From: Dendrolimus kikuchii | Taxonomy: Eukaryota; Arthropoda; Insecta; Lepidoptera; Lasiocampidae | Reading direction: 5' to 3' | Assembly: GCA_019925095.2 (NCBI GenBank) | Contig: CM034398.1 | Coordinates: 11,175,001-11,239,000 of the forward strand | Length of the DNA stretch: 64,000 nucleotides | Shown: positions 52,935-63,873 of the stretch, one piece after another | How positions within the stretch are numbered: the stretch's first letter is position 1 | Layout: the number at the start of each line of letters is the position of its first letter | The notes under the pieces: model-generated | What the model was told of the DNA's origin: nothing | The model's input: the letters and a program-made list of their open reading frames with translations, nothing else | The model's database searches: none | Position numbers and translations under genes: made by a program

Positions 52935-53110
52935 TAGCTGCATCTGGCACGCGTTGCATTGCCACGTAAAGTATTGTTTGAGTGTATATTCCGGTTTTTG
53001 GGCCAAAAACCGACGCGGGCATTTTTAGAGTACCCTACTAAAGTTTCATAACAATCTGATCAGTGGTGAAGGAACCCCAGAGGACAATCATACAAACCTT
53101 TTTTTTATTA
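52935..53110 (+). repeat. Dispersed degenerate repeat
   Basis: It starts ACTAGCTGCATCTGGCACGC and ends ATTAATATAGAC, with CTACTAAAGTTTCATAACAA between. It is a looser member of the family at 6103 and 51888. Confidence 0.5.
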
Positions 53111-53680
53111 ATATAGACATAGAAATGCAAATATGATTGGATGACTGGTTCATGTTACAAATTGAAAATATTGACAAAATGGACATCACATTTTTATCAG
53201 AGATCATTTGGCTACCATGCTTAATACCTTCATCAGTTGCATTTCCAATAGCAAGTTCAAATTGTATTATTTTAAAGTCTAATATGGTTTGAATGCATAT
53301 TACACTTTCATTCGGCGTAAAAGATACAAATCATCAAAATGTTATATAACTCCTTCATCTAATAATGTCTTCAAATGTTAACCGCCGTGTCTATGAGTTA
53401 TTTTAACTGATTGATTATACTTCGTTTATTTTTTGGATTGCGTGAAGCCAAGCCGTGGCCCCGTAATGACATTCACCGGTTGTCTGTTTTGATTGCCCTC
53501 CATTGTTTGCTGGACTTCGTATCTAATCTCACGCGTATGCTTGGCACATTTATTTTATTAATTGTGTTATTATTTCAAGCTAGAATTTGTACAGGTGTTG
53601 GATACAGAAAAAAATTCATCAACTGTCTTGTGGATACTGCATAATTTACTATCTACATAATTAATATTCTAAATCTAAGG
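53111..53680. other. Intergenic, nothing recognised
   Basis: A 77-codon frame at 53411-53644 has no motif and is not called. Confidence 0.4.
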
Positions 53681-53853
53681 CCGATATTAGATGGTTCATT
53701 CCTGCCTTTAAGGCATGAATCAACCAAAGTGATCCATATAAACAGAAATTTGAATCTTTCAATGTCATTGAGTACCTTCGTATCGTTTCAGTTCTGTGCT
53801 TTGGAACAAGATTGAGTCAACTCGGTTGACCCGTCTAATATTAGGATTAATGA
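53681..53853. mobile_element. MITE-like element with inverted ends
   Basis: The left end CCGATATTAGATGGTTCA and the right end GGTTGACCCGTCTAATATTA pair imperfectly. A small internal hairpin GCCTTTAAGGC lies near the left arm. Confidence 0.5.
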
Positions 53854-54618
53854 TCATTTCAATATTTATATTCGAAACCCTCAACATGTATACAAATATG
53901 TCATTCTAATTTTTTTAAACCTTTATAATTGTTTGGTTTTTTTGAGAATTGTAGCGATATTTAGACTACATAAATGTACTTAATAACAATGATAGCATGT
54001 AGGTGTGAACGTTGATGTAGGTACTTCTTGTTATAATAGTCTTCATAATGAATCAACATGATATTTGGTAATATTACCATCTATTTTCTTTGCGGGGATG
54101 AATATATTACCTAACTTTATGCGTATAATACATAAGCGAATCTGACTGGAGAGGCCTAGTAAGCAATATTGTGTATTTCTCATCGATTGCAACTTTCTCT
54201 TTAGTACCAAATAGTATTACCGAAGCAGCAATTGTAAGTGTTGAAATAAAATAGTTATTTTTCGTCTGTCTATTTCTATTTTTATTTATCAGTCTCTAGG
54301 TAAATAGATAAAATTAAAACCTTAGGCTACTGTTTACTTTAAAGTAAGCAGCTTTATCATTGGAGAAACATACGTACATCAACATCAAGAGTAAAGTAGA
54401 GAACATCATGAGTACTTATAAAACATATTTATTAATCTAAGACATTATAAACTAATACAATAAGTAAAACTTAAATTAGTTATATTATATTCTACCCACA
54501 ATCCCGTAATACTTTAATGTTTAGATCATATTTATAACAAAAGTATTAGATAATAATCTCAACATTTATCAATATAAAAAAAATTAACAAGAGTATCATC
54601 AAATAAAGGTCTCAAAAT
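53854..54618. other. Intergenic, nothing recognised
   Basis: AT-rich sequence. No gene or classified repeat is visible. Confidence 0.4.
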
Positions 54619-55062
54619 ATATAAGGTAGAGAGGGGCTTGTTGAGCATAGGGGTAAGTTGGGCAATCGAAATATTTCGGAATTTATACACCCTATACAAA
54701 TTTATCAAATAGCAAAAGGATGCGGCCCTGGTAGAAGAATTCATCAGACGACTGTCCACATTCAGTTCTTTTGCCAAGTGGTGAACGTAGTCAAGATGGC
54801 CATGTTAGACTAGTTTATTGGAAAGCTATGCTCAACTTACCCAACCAATGGGGTAAGTTGATCATGTCTGACATTCTTCACATATACGGCCGTAGCTCTT
54901 AAACCTTAATTATTAGAAATTAATTTCTAGAGACACTTTTAAGCAGGATTAAAATACCTATATATCAAGATACATTATACATTGTTCTGACGTCTCGTTT
55001 AGGGACTATCACAGATTAAGTGAAAAAGTGCTCTACTAGCCACGCCCTACCCTACCTTATAT
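54619..55062. mobile_element. TIR element with ATATAAGGTAG ends, 444 bp
   Basis: The left end is ATATAAGGTAGAGAGGGGC and the right end GCCCTACCCTACCTTATAT; the first 11 bases pair exactly. The interior repeats the word GGGGTAAGTTG in both orientations, including a hairpin CAACTTACCC/GGGGTAAGTTG near 54840. It is non-coding and the superfamily is unassigned. Confidence 0.65.
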
Positions 55063-55984
55063 AATTAAATTAATCTCATATTTTACCATTTTACTTAATC
55101 TTTCTTTAATGAAGACACTTATACATAAGGCATATCTATTACTAAAAAACTTGTGGTATGCTTAATATATATCATCGTTATTTTAACCTTAAATCCCGGT
55201 TGCGTTCTAAATTTTCACTCGAGAACTCGGGGTCCACTTCCAACTTTTTTCTCCAGTATGCTTTAACTCCGATATTCGACTTTGGGAGCCCATGCCCATT
55301 GATACTACTTGCTAAATTAGTATTATTTCGGAAATTATGATCCACATTGGTTTTTTTATAAGTATGTTGATTTTTGTGTTCCAGTAGTCACACAAAGGGA
55401 CCTCGGTACTCGCTAATATTTATCTGAATATTTCCTGCTAAAGGCATTAGAATGCAAAGTTGTAAGAGACCAGTTGAAGGTTTCGGAAAAACATGACTTA
55501 AGATTATTGTAATGCGTTCAGTTATCAATTAAACATGCTTGATTACGTTCTAGTACTCGTGATTAATTGTATTGGCGTTTAATAATTTTATAGGAGAGAC
55601 GAGAAAGAATAAGCTTTGTAAAATCTGACTGCAACTAAATATTAAAAACTTATTGTCGTTATACAAATAAAGTAGGTACTATCTGACACAATATCAAGAT
55701 CTATCTTCAGAATTTACCATTAAAAATGTTTACACCTCATTTAGGATTCTTAAATAGATTAGATAACACTTTAATGGACACTACTACAGAAAATTTACGA
55801 ACTAGTATTATTCTAATTGTGTACAAAGGGCGGTCTTATCGCTAAAAAGCGATCTCTTCCAGACCACCCGTGGCAAGAATATTGCTGGTTAGGAGTGGCG
55901 ACGATGGTATTCGTACAATATAATTATTGTACGCTTATTTACATTTTAATAATAAAGATATAACTATACTATATATACGAATAT

Positions 55985-55990
<6 letters not shown>
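55063..55990. other. Intergenic; LINE-type repeat fragment near 55780-55900
   Basis: The block GGCGGTCTTATCGCTAAAAA followed by GCGATCTCTTCCAGACCACC is a sequence I recognise as widespread in lepidopteran genomes, probably from a LINE 3' region. The remainder shows nothing. Confidence 0.45.

Positions 55991-56042
<52 letters not shown>
55991..56042. repeat. (TA)n microsatellite
   Basis: About 25 uninterrupted AT units lie here, with TA-rich sequence continuing to 56130. Confidence 0.9.
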
Positions 56043-56045
<3 letters not shown>

Positions 56046-56206
56046 TATATACATATATATAATGTATGCAATAATATCATGATTTGTAATTTTATATTAT
56101 ATAGCTATTATATATATACAATATATAGTACTAAATGCAAGTATTTAAACATAATAAACGTATAGCTATATGCAATATAATACTAATTATATAAAATTAC
56201 AAATCA

Positions 56207-56960
56207 TTATATTATTGTAGATAGTATTTCCTGACCCATGTTCTTAAATGCTAATAGAGATTTTGCTTGTCTGACAGCAACAGGCAATATATTCCAAAGT
56301 ATAGACAGCCTTAACGGTGAAATAATTATTAAAAAACGATGTATTATGAATAGGAGTAATAATTCTATGTTGACTGGAAAGTCGTAAATTGTGAGAGCAA
56401 GAAATAAATTTGAAGCGTTCTTTAAGGTACTGTGGATTACTAGGGATGAATAAAATACTAAAAGCAACTAGAGAATGTGAGTATTCCGGCAAAAACGAAT
56501 TGGCAACCACTTGAGTTTTTTACGAAATTCAGAAACGTAGTCATACTTGCGTAACTCAAGTATGAACCTTATAGAAAAGTTTTGGAGGCGCTCAAGTTTA
56601 TTCAGATTTTTTGAGTTAAATCTAAATAGCTGACGTCGGCATAATGAAGTATGGGTAAAAGTAGCGAATCTGCAAGTCTGCAATTGCAACCTTTGTTTTG
56701 GTGGCATGGGTAGGAAGTTCTTTAGCCTCTAAGGTGATTTGCAGTAGAGAAACAATTACCGACTCAACTCCGTTATATGGGGTTGCCAGGACAGCTCGCT
56801 ATCAAATATAAGTCCAAGGTTTTTGACCTTATCATAGTAGGGATAAACACTAAAAAATCAGTCTTTAAAAATTCCTGTGCTAAGATAACACGTAGGTACT
56901 AATTTTAGGGGAATGTTGGTTTAAATACAGCTTTACGTGGCTGAAGGCGCGTGGAGTAGC
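56207..56960 (-). pseudogene. Jockey-like LINE reverse transcriptase 3' part (degenerate)
   Basis: On the minus strand broken frames read LIFDSELSWQPHI, then LNKLERLQNFSIRFILELRK, FRKKLKWLPIRF, YLKERFKFIS and FTVKAVYTLEYIACCCQT, with the frame ending AVRQAKSLLAFKN and a stop near 56207. It parallels the fragment at 6740-7403 and shows the sequence that follows the gypsy breakpoint there. Several frameshifts make it non-functional. Confidence 0.78.
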
Positions 56961-57934
56961 TACTGCAGGCTGCTTGAGATTATCAATTATTCGGCGACAT
57001 AACGCCCACATCTGGTTGGACCAATTCTAATGAAAGCGATTACCTATAGATGTTTGCAGCACTATGAGCGAAGCCAAGACGTTGCCAGACTTTAAGATGG
57101 GATAGAGGAGATGTGATAAGAGGGATCTAATAAAGTGGGGTGGATGGTTCTGACAGCGCGAATGAAATAGAGGTGATTGGACAGGGGGAAGAGGAAGTGG
57201 AAATTTTTAGGAAGAGGGGACAATATACCCGGTTATCTCGATGTGCAGGTTTTAATACGATTTTCTTACTGGTCTGCGTATAGCACTTAAAGGGTGCATA
57301 TTAGGCAAGAAAACTGTTTACGAGATTACATGCTTACTACCAGAACTACTACTACTACCAGGATTAGTCAATTTTATCATGATGTAGGCCATATCATCGG
57401 TTCAATTAATGGTCCTCAAATGTAAAGTAAACCTATAACTTCATAAGAAATGGCCGAGGTCTCGTCTATACTCAATTTTTATCATACAACGCGATTAACT
57501 TCTTGATTACTTCTTATGTAAAATTTTTAAAAATGACCATTGTAATTTTTTATCTATCTCTTAATTACAAAGTCAAGATGGCTACTTAATACACGGTTTT
57601 TCACACAAAATAAATTACTGCGCAATATCCTGAAGCTAATCTGTTAAACATTTTTTTATATATGAATTAAATCTAATATTAATTTTCCTGTTATATTGTG
57701 TGTTGTTAATACAAAGCGTTATCATAAAATCTTATCGCAGCTTGGTGTTACAGTGAAATATATTCATTTTATTAGCAAGAGATAAGATACGACGTTTGTG
57801 GGGACGTGATCAATACGATACATTTTACTGGCTATTATTGATTTGTCCATATTAAACATGGTCACAGCTGTAATGCGGAAATCTATACTTATCAACATCT
57901 ATCTACTTCCCGTACAGCACGAGTTGTCTGTACG
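56961..57934. other. Intergenic, nothing recognised
   Basis: No gene or transposon end is recognised. A purine-rich stretch occurs at 57110-57230. Confidence 0.4.
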
Positions 57935-58012
57935 TGGGACACTCAGAAAGTATTGCGAAAATAAAAAGAATCGAAATGTGTGCTGGGACACATAGTAGAA
58001 GTGAAACTTCAA
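57935..58012. repeat. Solo mariner family 2 terminal repeat abutting a MITE end
   Basis: GTGGGACACTCAGAAAGTAT at 57935 matches the end of the mariner remnant in GET4 intron 2 and looks less decayed. It runs into a sequence (57984-58012, ending GAAGTGAAACTTCAACGG) that matches, in reverse, the right end of the MITE at 49899-50097. Confidence 0.6.
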
Positions 58013-58039
58013 CGGGCAGAACGCGATTTTAGATATTAG

Positions 58040-58400
58040 AGGGACGAGGTTGTCGAAGGACGAGGTATATATCCTCGCTCGCTTTTCCCCAGGGGGTGCC
58101 GCCCTGGACTCGTCTTCGTCCAGGAAGCGGTACAAGGGGATGCGTCCCCGGGGCCCTTAGCGGCCACTGTCACATTCCCCCCTTCACTCCGTGACAGTGG
58201 TGTCCCACCTATCCACTCCAAATCCTTGTATTCTTTCCCCTTCCTTCCAAACCTCCTCCCCAAACACCCCTCCCTTCCGACGACGACCGCCAGCGTCGAG
58301 CTCTACTCCGCCCAGCGCGGTTCTGCTAATCTTGGTCGGTAGAGTTGGAAAACCCTGTGGCCGGCGTTGACACGGTGGAAGCGACTCGACCGCAGCTGTT
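58040..58400. other. GC-rich island of unknown origin
   Basis: About 360 bp is much richer in G and C than its surroundings (for example GGTGCCGCCCTGGACTCGTC and ACGACGACCGCCAGCGTCG). Frames are open on the minus strand over 58036-58263 but have no motif I can name. Its composition resembles that of R1-type LINEs, so a LINE fragment is the likeliest explanation. Confidence 0.4.
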
Positions 58401-58549
58401 GCAATTTTGAAATTGAAACGTACCTATTTTTAGTTATAAATAATCATATTTTCGGAATAGATTATAACTGGCCAATCTCTCATACCTAATTTTTTTTTGC
58501 AATTCTTTCTGGGTGGCCTGGTATCTATAGTATCTATAGATGCTACTAT

Positions 58550-58985
58550 TGGATACACGAAAAAGTCAGTATCCTGAATGAAAACATAACGAAATTGTAT
58601 AACAAGCAGGCACCAGTTCCAGCTATTGAAATTATACATCTACCTGCGCCTTGCCTTACTGAAGAAATCGAGTTGGTACTATCGAAGAAAGCTACTGCGA
58701 AAACTAGATATAACCGTCGACCTTCTAATTGTAAAAAATATGTTTTATTCCGTTCCACTGCAATAAAGTGTGTAGATATGCTTAACGTCGCCAAATTCAC
58801 GATTCAGTTCAAAACGGAGATCCAGCTAAAGTCTGGAAATTCCTCAAAACATTGGGATTTGAAATGCCCCAAAATAACTAAATTCCTTCAGACTTAAATG
58901 TTGATTCTCTGTGTAGCCATTTTGTTTCATCGTCTGATATTGATAAGGCATGTAAAGAAAACACACTCGAACTTTTCTCTTCGCT
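58550..58985 (+). pseudogene. LINE ORF2 fragment between endonuclease and RT
   Basis: Frames with one shift read LPAPCLTEEIELVLSKKATA, TRYNRRPSNCK, then GDPAKVWKFLKTLGFEMPQN and SDLNVDSLC. This is the linker region that jockey- and CR1-type LINEs have between the endonuclease and RT domains. It is truncated on both sides by structured repeats. Confidence 0.65.
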
Positions 58986-59025
58986 TCCAACCCGTGATTG
59001 GGAATAATCACGGGTCGGAAGCGAA
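58980..59025. repeat. Inverted repeat, 20-bp stem, 6-nt loop
   Basis: TTCGCTTCCAACCCGTGATT and AATCACGGGTCGGAAGCGAA pair with one G-T position. It lies at the broken end of the LINE fragment and reads like a foldback of its last 20 bp. Confidence 0.85.
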
Positions 59026-59124
59026 TTTGTCTGTTACGTAGTTCTCCGACTGATGTTAAGAGAAGTACTGTATGAATTATATTTTTTTTTAATTTACTAG
59101 TGCATTACTCGCTCGAAAAAATCT

Positions 59125-59285
59125 AAAAATAATAACTTTCTGAAAGTTTCAGTTCAAAATTTGAATTTGAAAAAGTCGCTCACATTTTTTTTTTATGTAC
59201 TAACTAGTGCATTTAACATAAAAAAATAAGAGCACCTTTTAAAATTCAAATTTTGAACCGAAACTTTCAGAAAGTTATTATTTTT
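59125..59285. repeat. Inverted repeat, 44-bp arms with one mismatch
   Basis: Arm 59125-59168 includes AATAATAACTTTCTGAAAG. Arm 59242-59285 is its reverse complement except at one position. The 73-bp spacer contains TAGTGCATT words that also precede the left arm. It is probably a foldback transposon-derived structure. Confidence 0.8.
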
Positions 59286-59974
59286 TGGTCTATAAAATTA
59301 TACCGTAAGAAGAGAAAAAATTGAATAAAAAAAATCAGTTCAATCATTTTTGGTCTTAAAAAATTTGGAGCGACCTTTGAAAAAATTTTTTGAGCTGTCC
59401 TTCGGAGGGAGTTCTTAAGACATCAAAAACTAACAATTTTACACTCGAGACTTAAATTTTTTTTTATTTATTATTTATATTGTATAATATGTAACATTTT
59501 TTAAAATATTGTGCAACAAAACCCTGCCCTAGCTTTTGTGCTATATTTTTTCTCTCCATCCCAAGGTTGTCTGGAAGAGATCGCTGTCAGCGATAAGACC
59601 GCCATTTGTACCTAATTCTAAGCTGTTTTTGTGTATTGTTTCATTAATTTTATTGTACAATAAAGTATGATCCATTCTATTCTCTTTTTTTAAATACATT
59701 TTATACAGAAGTATGTTTACACACAATTACTTTTCGAAGAATTAATGGGGTTATAACAAACAGTGCATACTCAGTAACACAAAGACAATAAAACGAACGA
59801 AAACTATTATTATCGTTATAATAATGACGAGAATTGCTGAAAGTTTATACTCCAATATATCTGCACAAATTCCTTACAATTTGTTTGGTAAGATAAAAAC
59901 ATTACACAGAAGATAGTATAAGAGGCTGGAGTGAGCTGCTATGTAAATGAAAATTTTTCATTTAAATATTCTTC
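59286..59974. other. Intergenic, nothing recognised
   Basis: AT-rich with T runs. No gene is visible. Confidence 0.4.
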
Positions 59975-60425
59975 AATAATGTAATATAAGGGATATTTAA
60001 GCAAGATACTTTTTAAAAAGGTTTTAAATTTAGTGAAAGGCAGATCTAACATTTCATTCGGAATCTTATTGAAGAAAACTAAACCAATTCCTAAGACAGA
60101 GGACAATACTTTTTGTAATCTAAAAAAGGTAGCAATATCAGTCTATTACTATGCCTGGTGTTGAAATTGTGAACATCCTTATATTGTTTATAGGCACTCA
60201 AATTATTACGCATGTAAATTATATTATTAAAAATATGTTTACAGGCGATACCGATTTCCTTAAAGCGTTTTCGAGACTCCCGAGGGTCGAAGTTGTAAAT
60301 TGACCTTACGGCTCGTTTTTGTAAAAGTCAACGGCGTTGCCGCAATGTAAAATACCATAGGACATGATACTATGAAAATAACTGTACCAAACTAGTCTAG
60401 CAGTAATTTGTCTATAGAGTTCAGT
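59975..60425 (-). pseudogene. LINE reverse transcriptase C-terminal fragment
   Basis: On the minus strand frames read ARLVWYSYFHSIMSYGILHC, then after a shift LQKRAVRSIYNFDPRESRKR, FKEIGIACKHIFNNIIYMR and a stop at 60091-60093. The HSIMSYGI and LQKRAVRSIY blocks are characteristic of jockey-like LINE C-termini. About eight residues appear lost at the shift. The upstream end is cut by the TIR-like segment at 60426. Confidence 0.75.
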
Positions 60426-60570
60426 TTTATTTACAAAAACACATAATTACTACTCAAAAACTATCAATATCAATCAAATAACTGTTGTTCATTTTAATGT
60501 AATTTTACACATTTTTAGAAAATAAAACTGCACAGCACAACACCCTTTCAGTTGCCGCCAAAAACTCCGA
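60426..60570. repeat. Third copy of the arm of the RNase H-carrying TIR element
   Basis: The block from AACACATAATTACTACTC to GCCGCCAAAAACTCC matches the left arm at 35569-35692. Only one arm is present, so it is a solo end or a deleted copy. Confidence 0.75.
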
Positions 60571-61112
60571 TCCATAGAAATGACGAACGTTTTTGTCTAT
60601 GGAGCCTAAGAAATAAGTTTAATCGAAATTATCCAATATTTTACTCAACAGATAACAACAACATTACAAGAAAACAATAATCAAACCAAATTTCATTGAA
60701 AGAATTATCAAACTGGGATTTTGCTTAAAATGTCTATCTCATAGTTTAAAAGAGAAGGCGTGAAAACTATGACTTTGAAAGCAAATACCATAGGTGGGCA
60801 CCGTTAATAAAATAGTTAACTTCGTTAATCGCTAATCAGTTACTGAAAAAGTTAACTTCGTTAAAAGTTAAAGCGTTACATTTCAGAAAATTTAACGCAA
60901 GTTAACATTAATCGTTAATCCGTTAACACGTGATAAAAGTTGCATGTTCTTAAAAATACTGTTGGTTCTGGAAGTTAACAGATTAGAAACAAAAAAAAAA
61001 GACGGGTATAATTATTAGAGTGTTTAACATAGGCATGCTGACAAACAATGTTTTTTTTCATTGATTTGGATTAAGATTTAGAGTTTATTTTATTAAAATA
61101 AACTACAGTAGG

Positions 61113-61611
61113 CGCGTGAGTTCATGTCCATCCTGAGGAATGCGGTAGTGCTGTGACCTAATTAATTATGGGAATGTCGATAATAACTACCGATTTAGTC
61201 AACAGCTGTCAATTTGGTTTATTGTAACTTAAGGTAATTTTGCGAATTATGAAATAAAATAAATGTGATAAGTAATTACTTGTTTATTTCTAATAGAGAA
61301 AAATACTGTCCATTAGTCTGTCTTTTTGCCAGTAATGCTCTTCCAAACCTTTAACGTGATCATCGAATCCACATCAATCTTTAATAAAAGGTTTTTTTCT
61401 ACCTGAACTTGTTGGAAGCGCAGTAGTCATGGTTTATTCACAATGAAATAACACAATAGCGTTAGTGTAAATTTTCGGTATCGATAAGCGCGCGTCACAA
61501 ACGTCAAGGACAACGCTTGACGTCAGACAAATGCGGCGAGGTGGGCGAAGGCGGGGCGAGCTGCCCCCCGCGCGTCGCGTCCTGTCCCGATGGACATGAA
61601 CTCGCGCGCAT
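61113..61611. repeat. Inverted repeat inside the hAT element
   Basis: GCGCGTGAGTTCATGTCCAT near 61114 and ATGGACATGAACTCGCGCGC near 61592 are inverted copies with one mismatch. The right side continues into a GC-rich patch. It may be the ends of a nested element. Confidence 0.55.
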
Positions 61612-61774
61612 ATAATAGTTGCGTTCTGGACGAAACACTAATTAGACAAACTAATTTTAAGACGATTTGATAGTAATATAATGACCAATTGCTATTTAGA
61701 CGAATTGCTACATAGACCATTTACAACTTAGACGAAGCATACTAACCCGTCCAATTTATCTGTCAGTTTAATTA

Positions 61775-61984
61775 TTGGCATAATATGAATATTCTCTTCA
61801 TGAACATTAATATGTAGAAGTTCTCGTCTGAAAGCGAGGCTCGTTTCCGCTGTAGTATATCCTTGCCGGTGGAGAAAAGACGTTCAACTGCAGCGTTTGA
61901 GGGTATAGCAGTATTATTTTTAATAAAGAGATTTGCGAATATCTGTTCCGCGAGGAATGCCGCATCATTTAACGAGTCTTTCGA
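61775..61984 (-). pseudogene. hAT transposase C-terminal dimerisation domain remnant
   Basis: A 70-codon open stretch on the minus strand reads AAFLAEQIFANLF, then TAIPSNAAVERLFSTGKDIL and QRKRASLSDENFYILMFMKR, ending at a stop at 61772-61774. The P-S-x-A-x-V-E-R-x-F-S-x-G core and the downstream R-x-x-L block are the signature of the hAT C-terminal (hATC) dimerisation domain. It lacks a start codon and the catalytic part. It matches its host element in family. Confidence 0.85.
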
Positions 61985-62220
61985 CTAAAGTCGAACTAGA
62001 CATAAATGTCTAGCCACATTTTGACGAGACTTTGAGCTTTGCTCTTTAAAGATTTGTTGCTGGATTAACGATTAACGGACTATGGGAAATTTAACGGAAA
62101 TTAACGAGTCCGTCAACATATTTTTAAGTTAACCTAAAAGTTCATCCGTTACTCGAAATGTTAACTTCGTTAATTACCGATTAACGGATTAACGAGTCAA
62201 TGCCCAGCTATGGCAAATAC

Positions 62221-62564
62221 TAATCTAAAGAAAAAAATATTTGAAAACATAGCGACGTACTTACATTGATAACATGTATCTTATAAATAAAAACATATTT
62301 TAAGAATTTGTACGCTGCATTTTTAGCAAACAAGGTTTGCACTCAGCTTATTGCTGTGCCGATATAATATCCGACACAACGCTGATTTTCAATGCAAACC
62401 TCCCTTTTGGCGTAATACTAAAAGGACCCGAATAATTTATGAATTTAATTTAAAAAGTAGGTATATAATTTGTAAATTATAATATATACTTACATAGAAT
62501 AAACAGTATAAATATTTTGTTCATTTTATGATTTTATATATAAGTATATATATATATATATATC
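62221..62564. other. Intergenic, nothing recognised
   Basis: AT-rich, ending in a short TA run that is the insertion point of the maT element. Confidence 0.45.
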
Positions 62565-63873
62565 TAGTCTTGCCATAAATATTGTAACAAAGAAATTTTT
62601 TTTTTCTTTTGCAAATAACATTTGTAAGTTTTACAATGTGTTAGTTTAATACATAAATATAAAACAATTTAAAATATAAAAGCTTATTCAAAGTGGTCTC
62701 CATTGGCTGCAATACAGTCCTTTAAACGTTGAGGTCAGTTATCAATAGAAGCACGCACTGTTTCCATGGAAAAATTCTTCACTGCCAATCGTATGGATTG
62801 TTTTGGGACTCCAAATTATCATGGCGTTTATAGCAAGCCGTACTCTCTAAAACTGACCATAAATCATAATCCAGCGGATTAAGATCGGGACTAGACGACG
62901 GCCAGTCTTCAGCTCTGATGAAGTCCGAAACGTTCGTTTCCAACCAAGACTGCATGGACCGAGCTTTATGACCCGACGCCGAGTCTTGCTGGAAGGACCA
63001 TTCTTGGTTATTAAACATGGCGTTGTTAAGGGGCTTAACTACCTTCTCAAGAATGGTATCTTGATACACTTGTGCCGATATTTTGATACCTTTTTCACAA
63101 AAATATGGCTCAGTCACTCCTTCATAGCTAACACCCTACCAAACCATCACTGAAGACGCATAATGCTCACGTTGCACTATGTCGAGTAATTGAGAAGCTT
63201 CCTTAGAGCTTTGAGCATAAATACGGTCATGTTGTTTGTTAAAATGTTGCTCAATTGTAAATAAATTCTCATCTGTAAACAATTTTTTTCCGTGAACTCC
63301 TTTTGCGTACCGCTTCAGTAGTTGTTTCGACTTTACCACCCTATTCTTATTTAAATTATGAGTTAAGAAATGACCAGTGCGTCTCTTATAGGCTGCAAGT
63401 CCTAAGTCATCTTTTAAAATACGCGACATGGTTCTGGTTCTAGGTGATATCTTCATCTGCCGAGATAAAATCTTTTGCTTTCGGACAGGATTTCTTCGAA
63501 TTCTTTCCCTTACTGCTTTGACCACCTTTTTCGTACGTACACTACGTGGACGACTATATCTTTTTCTGTCACAAACAGGGGAGGTCTCATTGTACCTTTT
63601 AATAGCCCGGTACACAAACATTTGACTAATACCAAGAGTCGTATGGAGAGTTTTAAAAATTGCATTTGGCTCCATACCTACTTTGTGTAATGCAATCACA
63701 GCGATTCGGTTCTCTTTATCGCCCCACACCATTTTAATATCGCAAAATGTTGTACAATGTATTGGCACCAAAATGAGAAAACACAATGAACAATCATATA
63801 AAAATGACAGATTCCAAATTCAAATGTAATCTTTTGTTTCTTTTTAATCATAACAGTATTTATGGACAGACTA
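62565..63873 (-). mobile_element. maT-type (DD37D) Tc1/mariner transposon, near complete
   Basis: The terminal inverted repeats are TAGTCTTGCCATAAATATTG (left) and, in reverse complement, TAGTCTGTCCATAAATACTG (right), each beginning with TA. One transposase gene lies between them. The length of 1.31 kb is normal for the group. Confidence 0.88.
62684..63732 (-). pseudogene. maT transposase (DD37D) with two stops and a frameshift
   Basis: The ATG at 63732 starts WGDKENRIAVIALHKVG, an N-terminal helix-turn-helix. A second one follows (RTRTMSRILKDDLGL). The catalytic motifs are FTDENLF, QQDSASGHKA and SSSPDLNPLDYDLW, with 37 residues between the last two aspartates, which defines the maT group. 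The frame breaks at a TAG replacing the second W of MVWWG-type sequence (near 63135), at a frameshift near 62805-62825, and at a TGA in the last 40 codons (near 62740). Three lesions in an otherwise well-kept gene suggest moderate age. Confidence 0.87.

Larger units (their letters stand above)
60789..62212 (-). mobile_element. hAT transposon derivative, 1.42 kb, with 8-bp TSD
   Basis: The exact 8-bp repeat GCAAATAC flanks the element (60781-60788 and 62213-62220). The ends CATAGGTGGGCA and TGCCCAGCTATG are inverted with one mismatch, a form typical of hAT termini. The subterminal regions at both ends are packed with GTTAAC/TTAACG words (60805-60940 and 62060-62200), likely transposase binding sites (inference). 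A remnant of the transposase is present on the minus strand; a GC-rich insert with its own inverted ends occupies 61113-61611. Confidence 0.88.

Noticed and set aside
53411..53644. Short hydrophobic protein
   Set aside because: No motif, no splice context, and AT-rich intergenic surroundings with repeats.
58036..58263. Minus-strand gene in the GC-rich island
   Set aside because: The open frames show no conserved motif and the composition resembles a LINE fragment.
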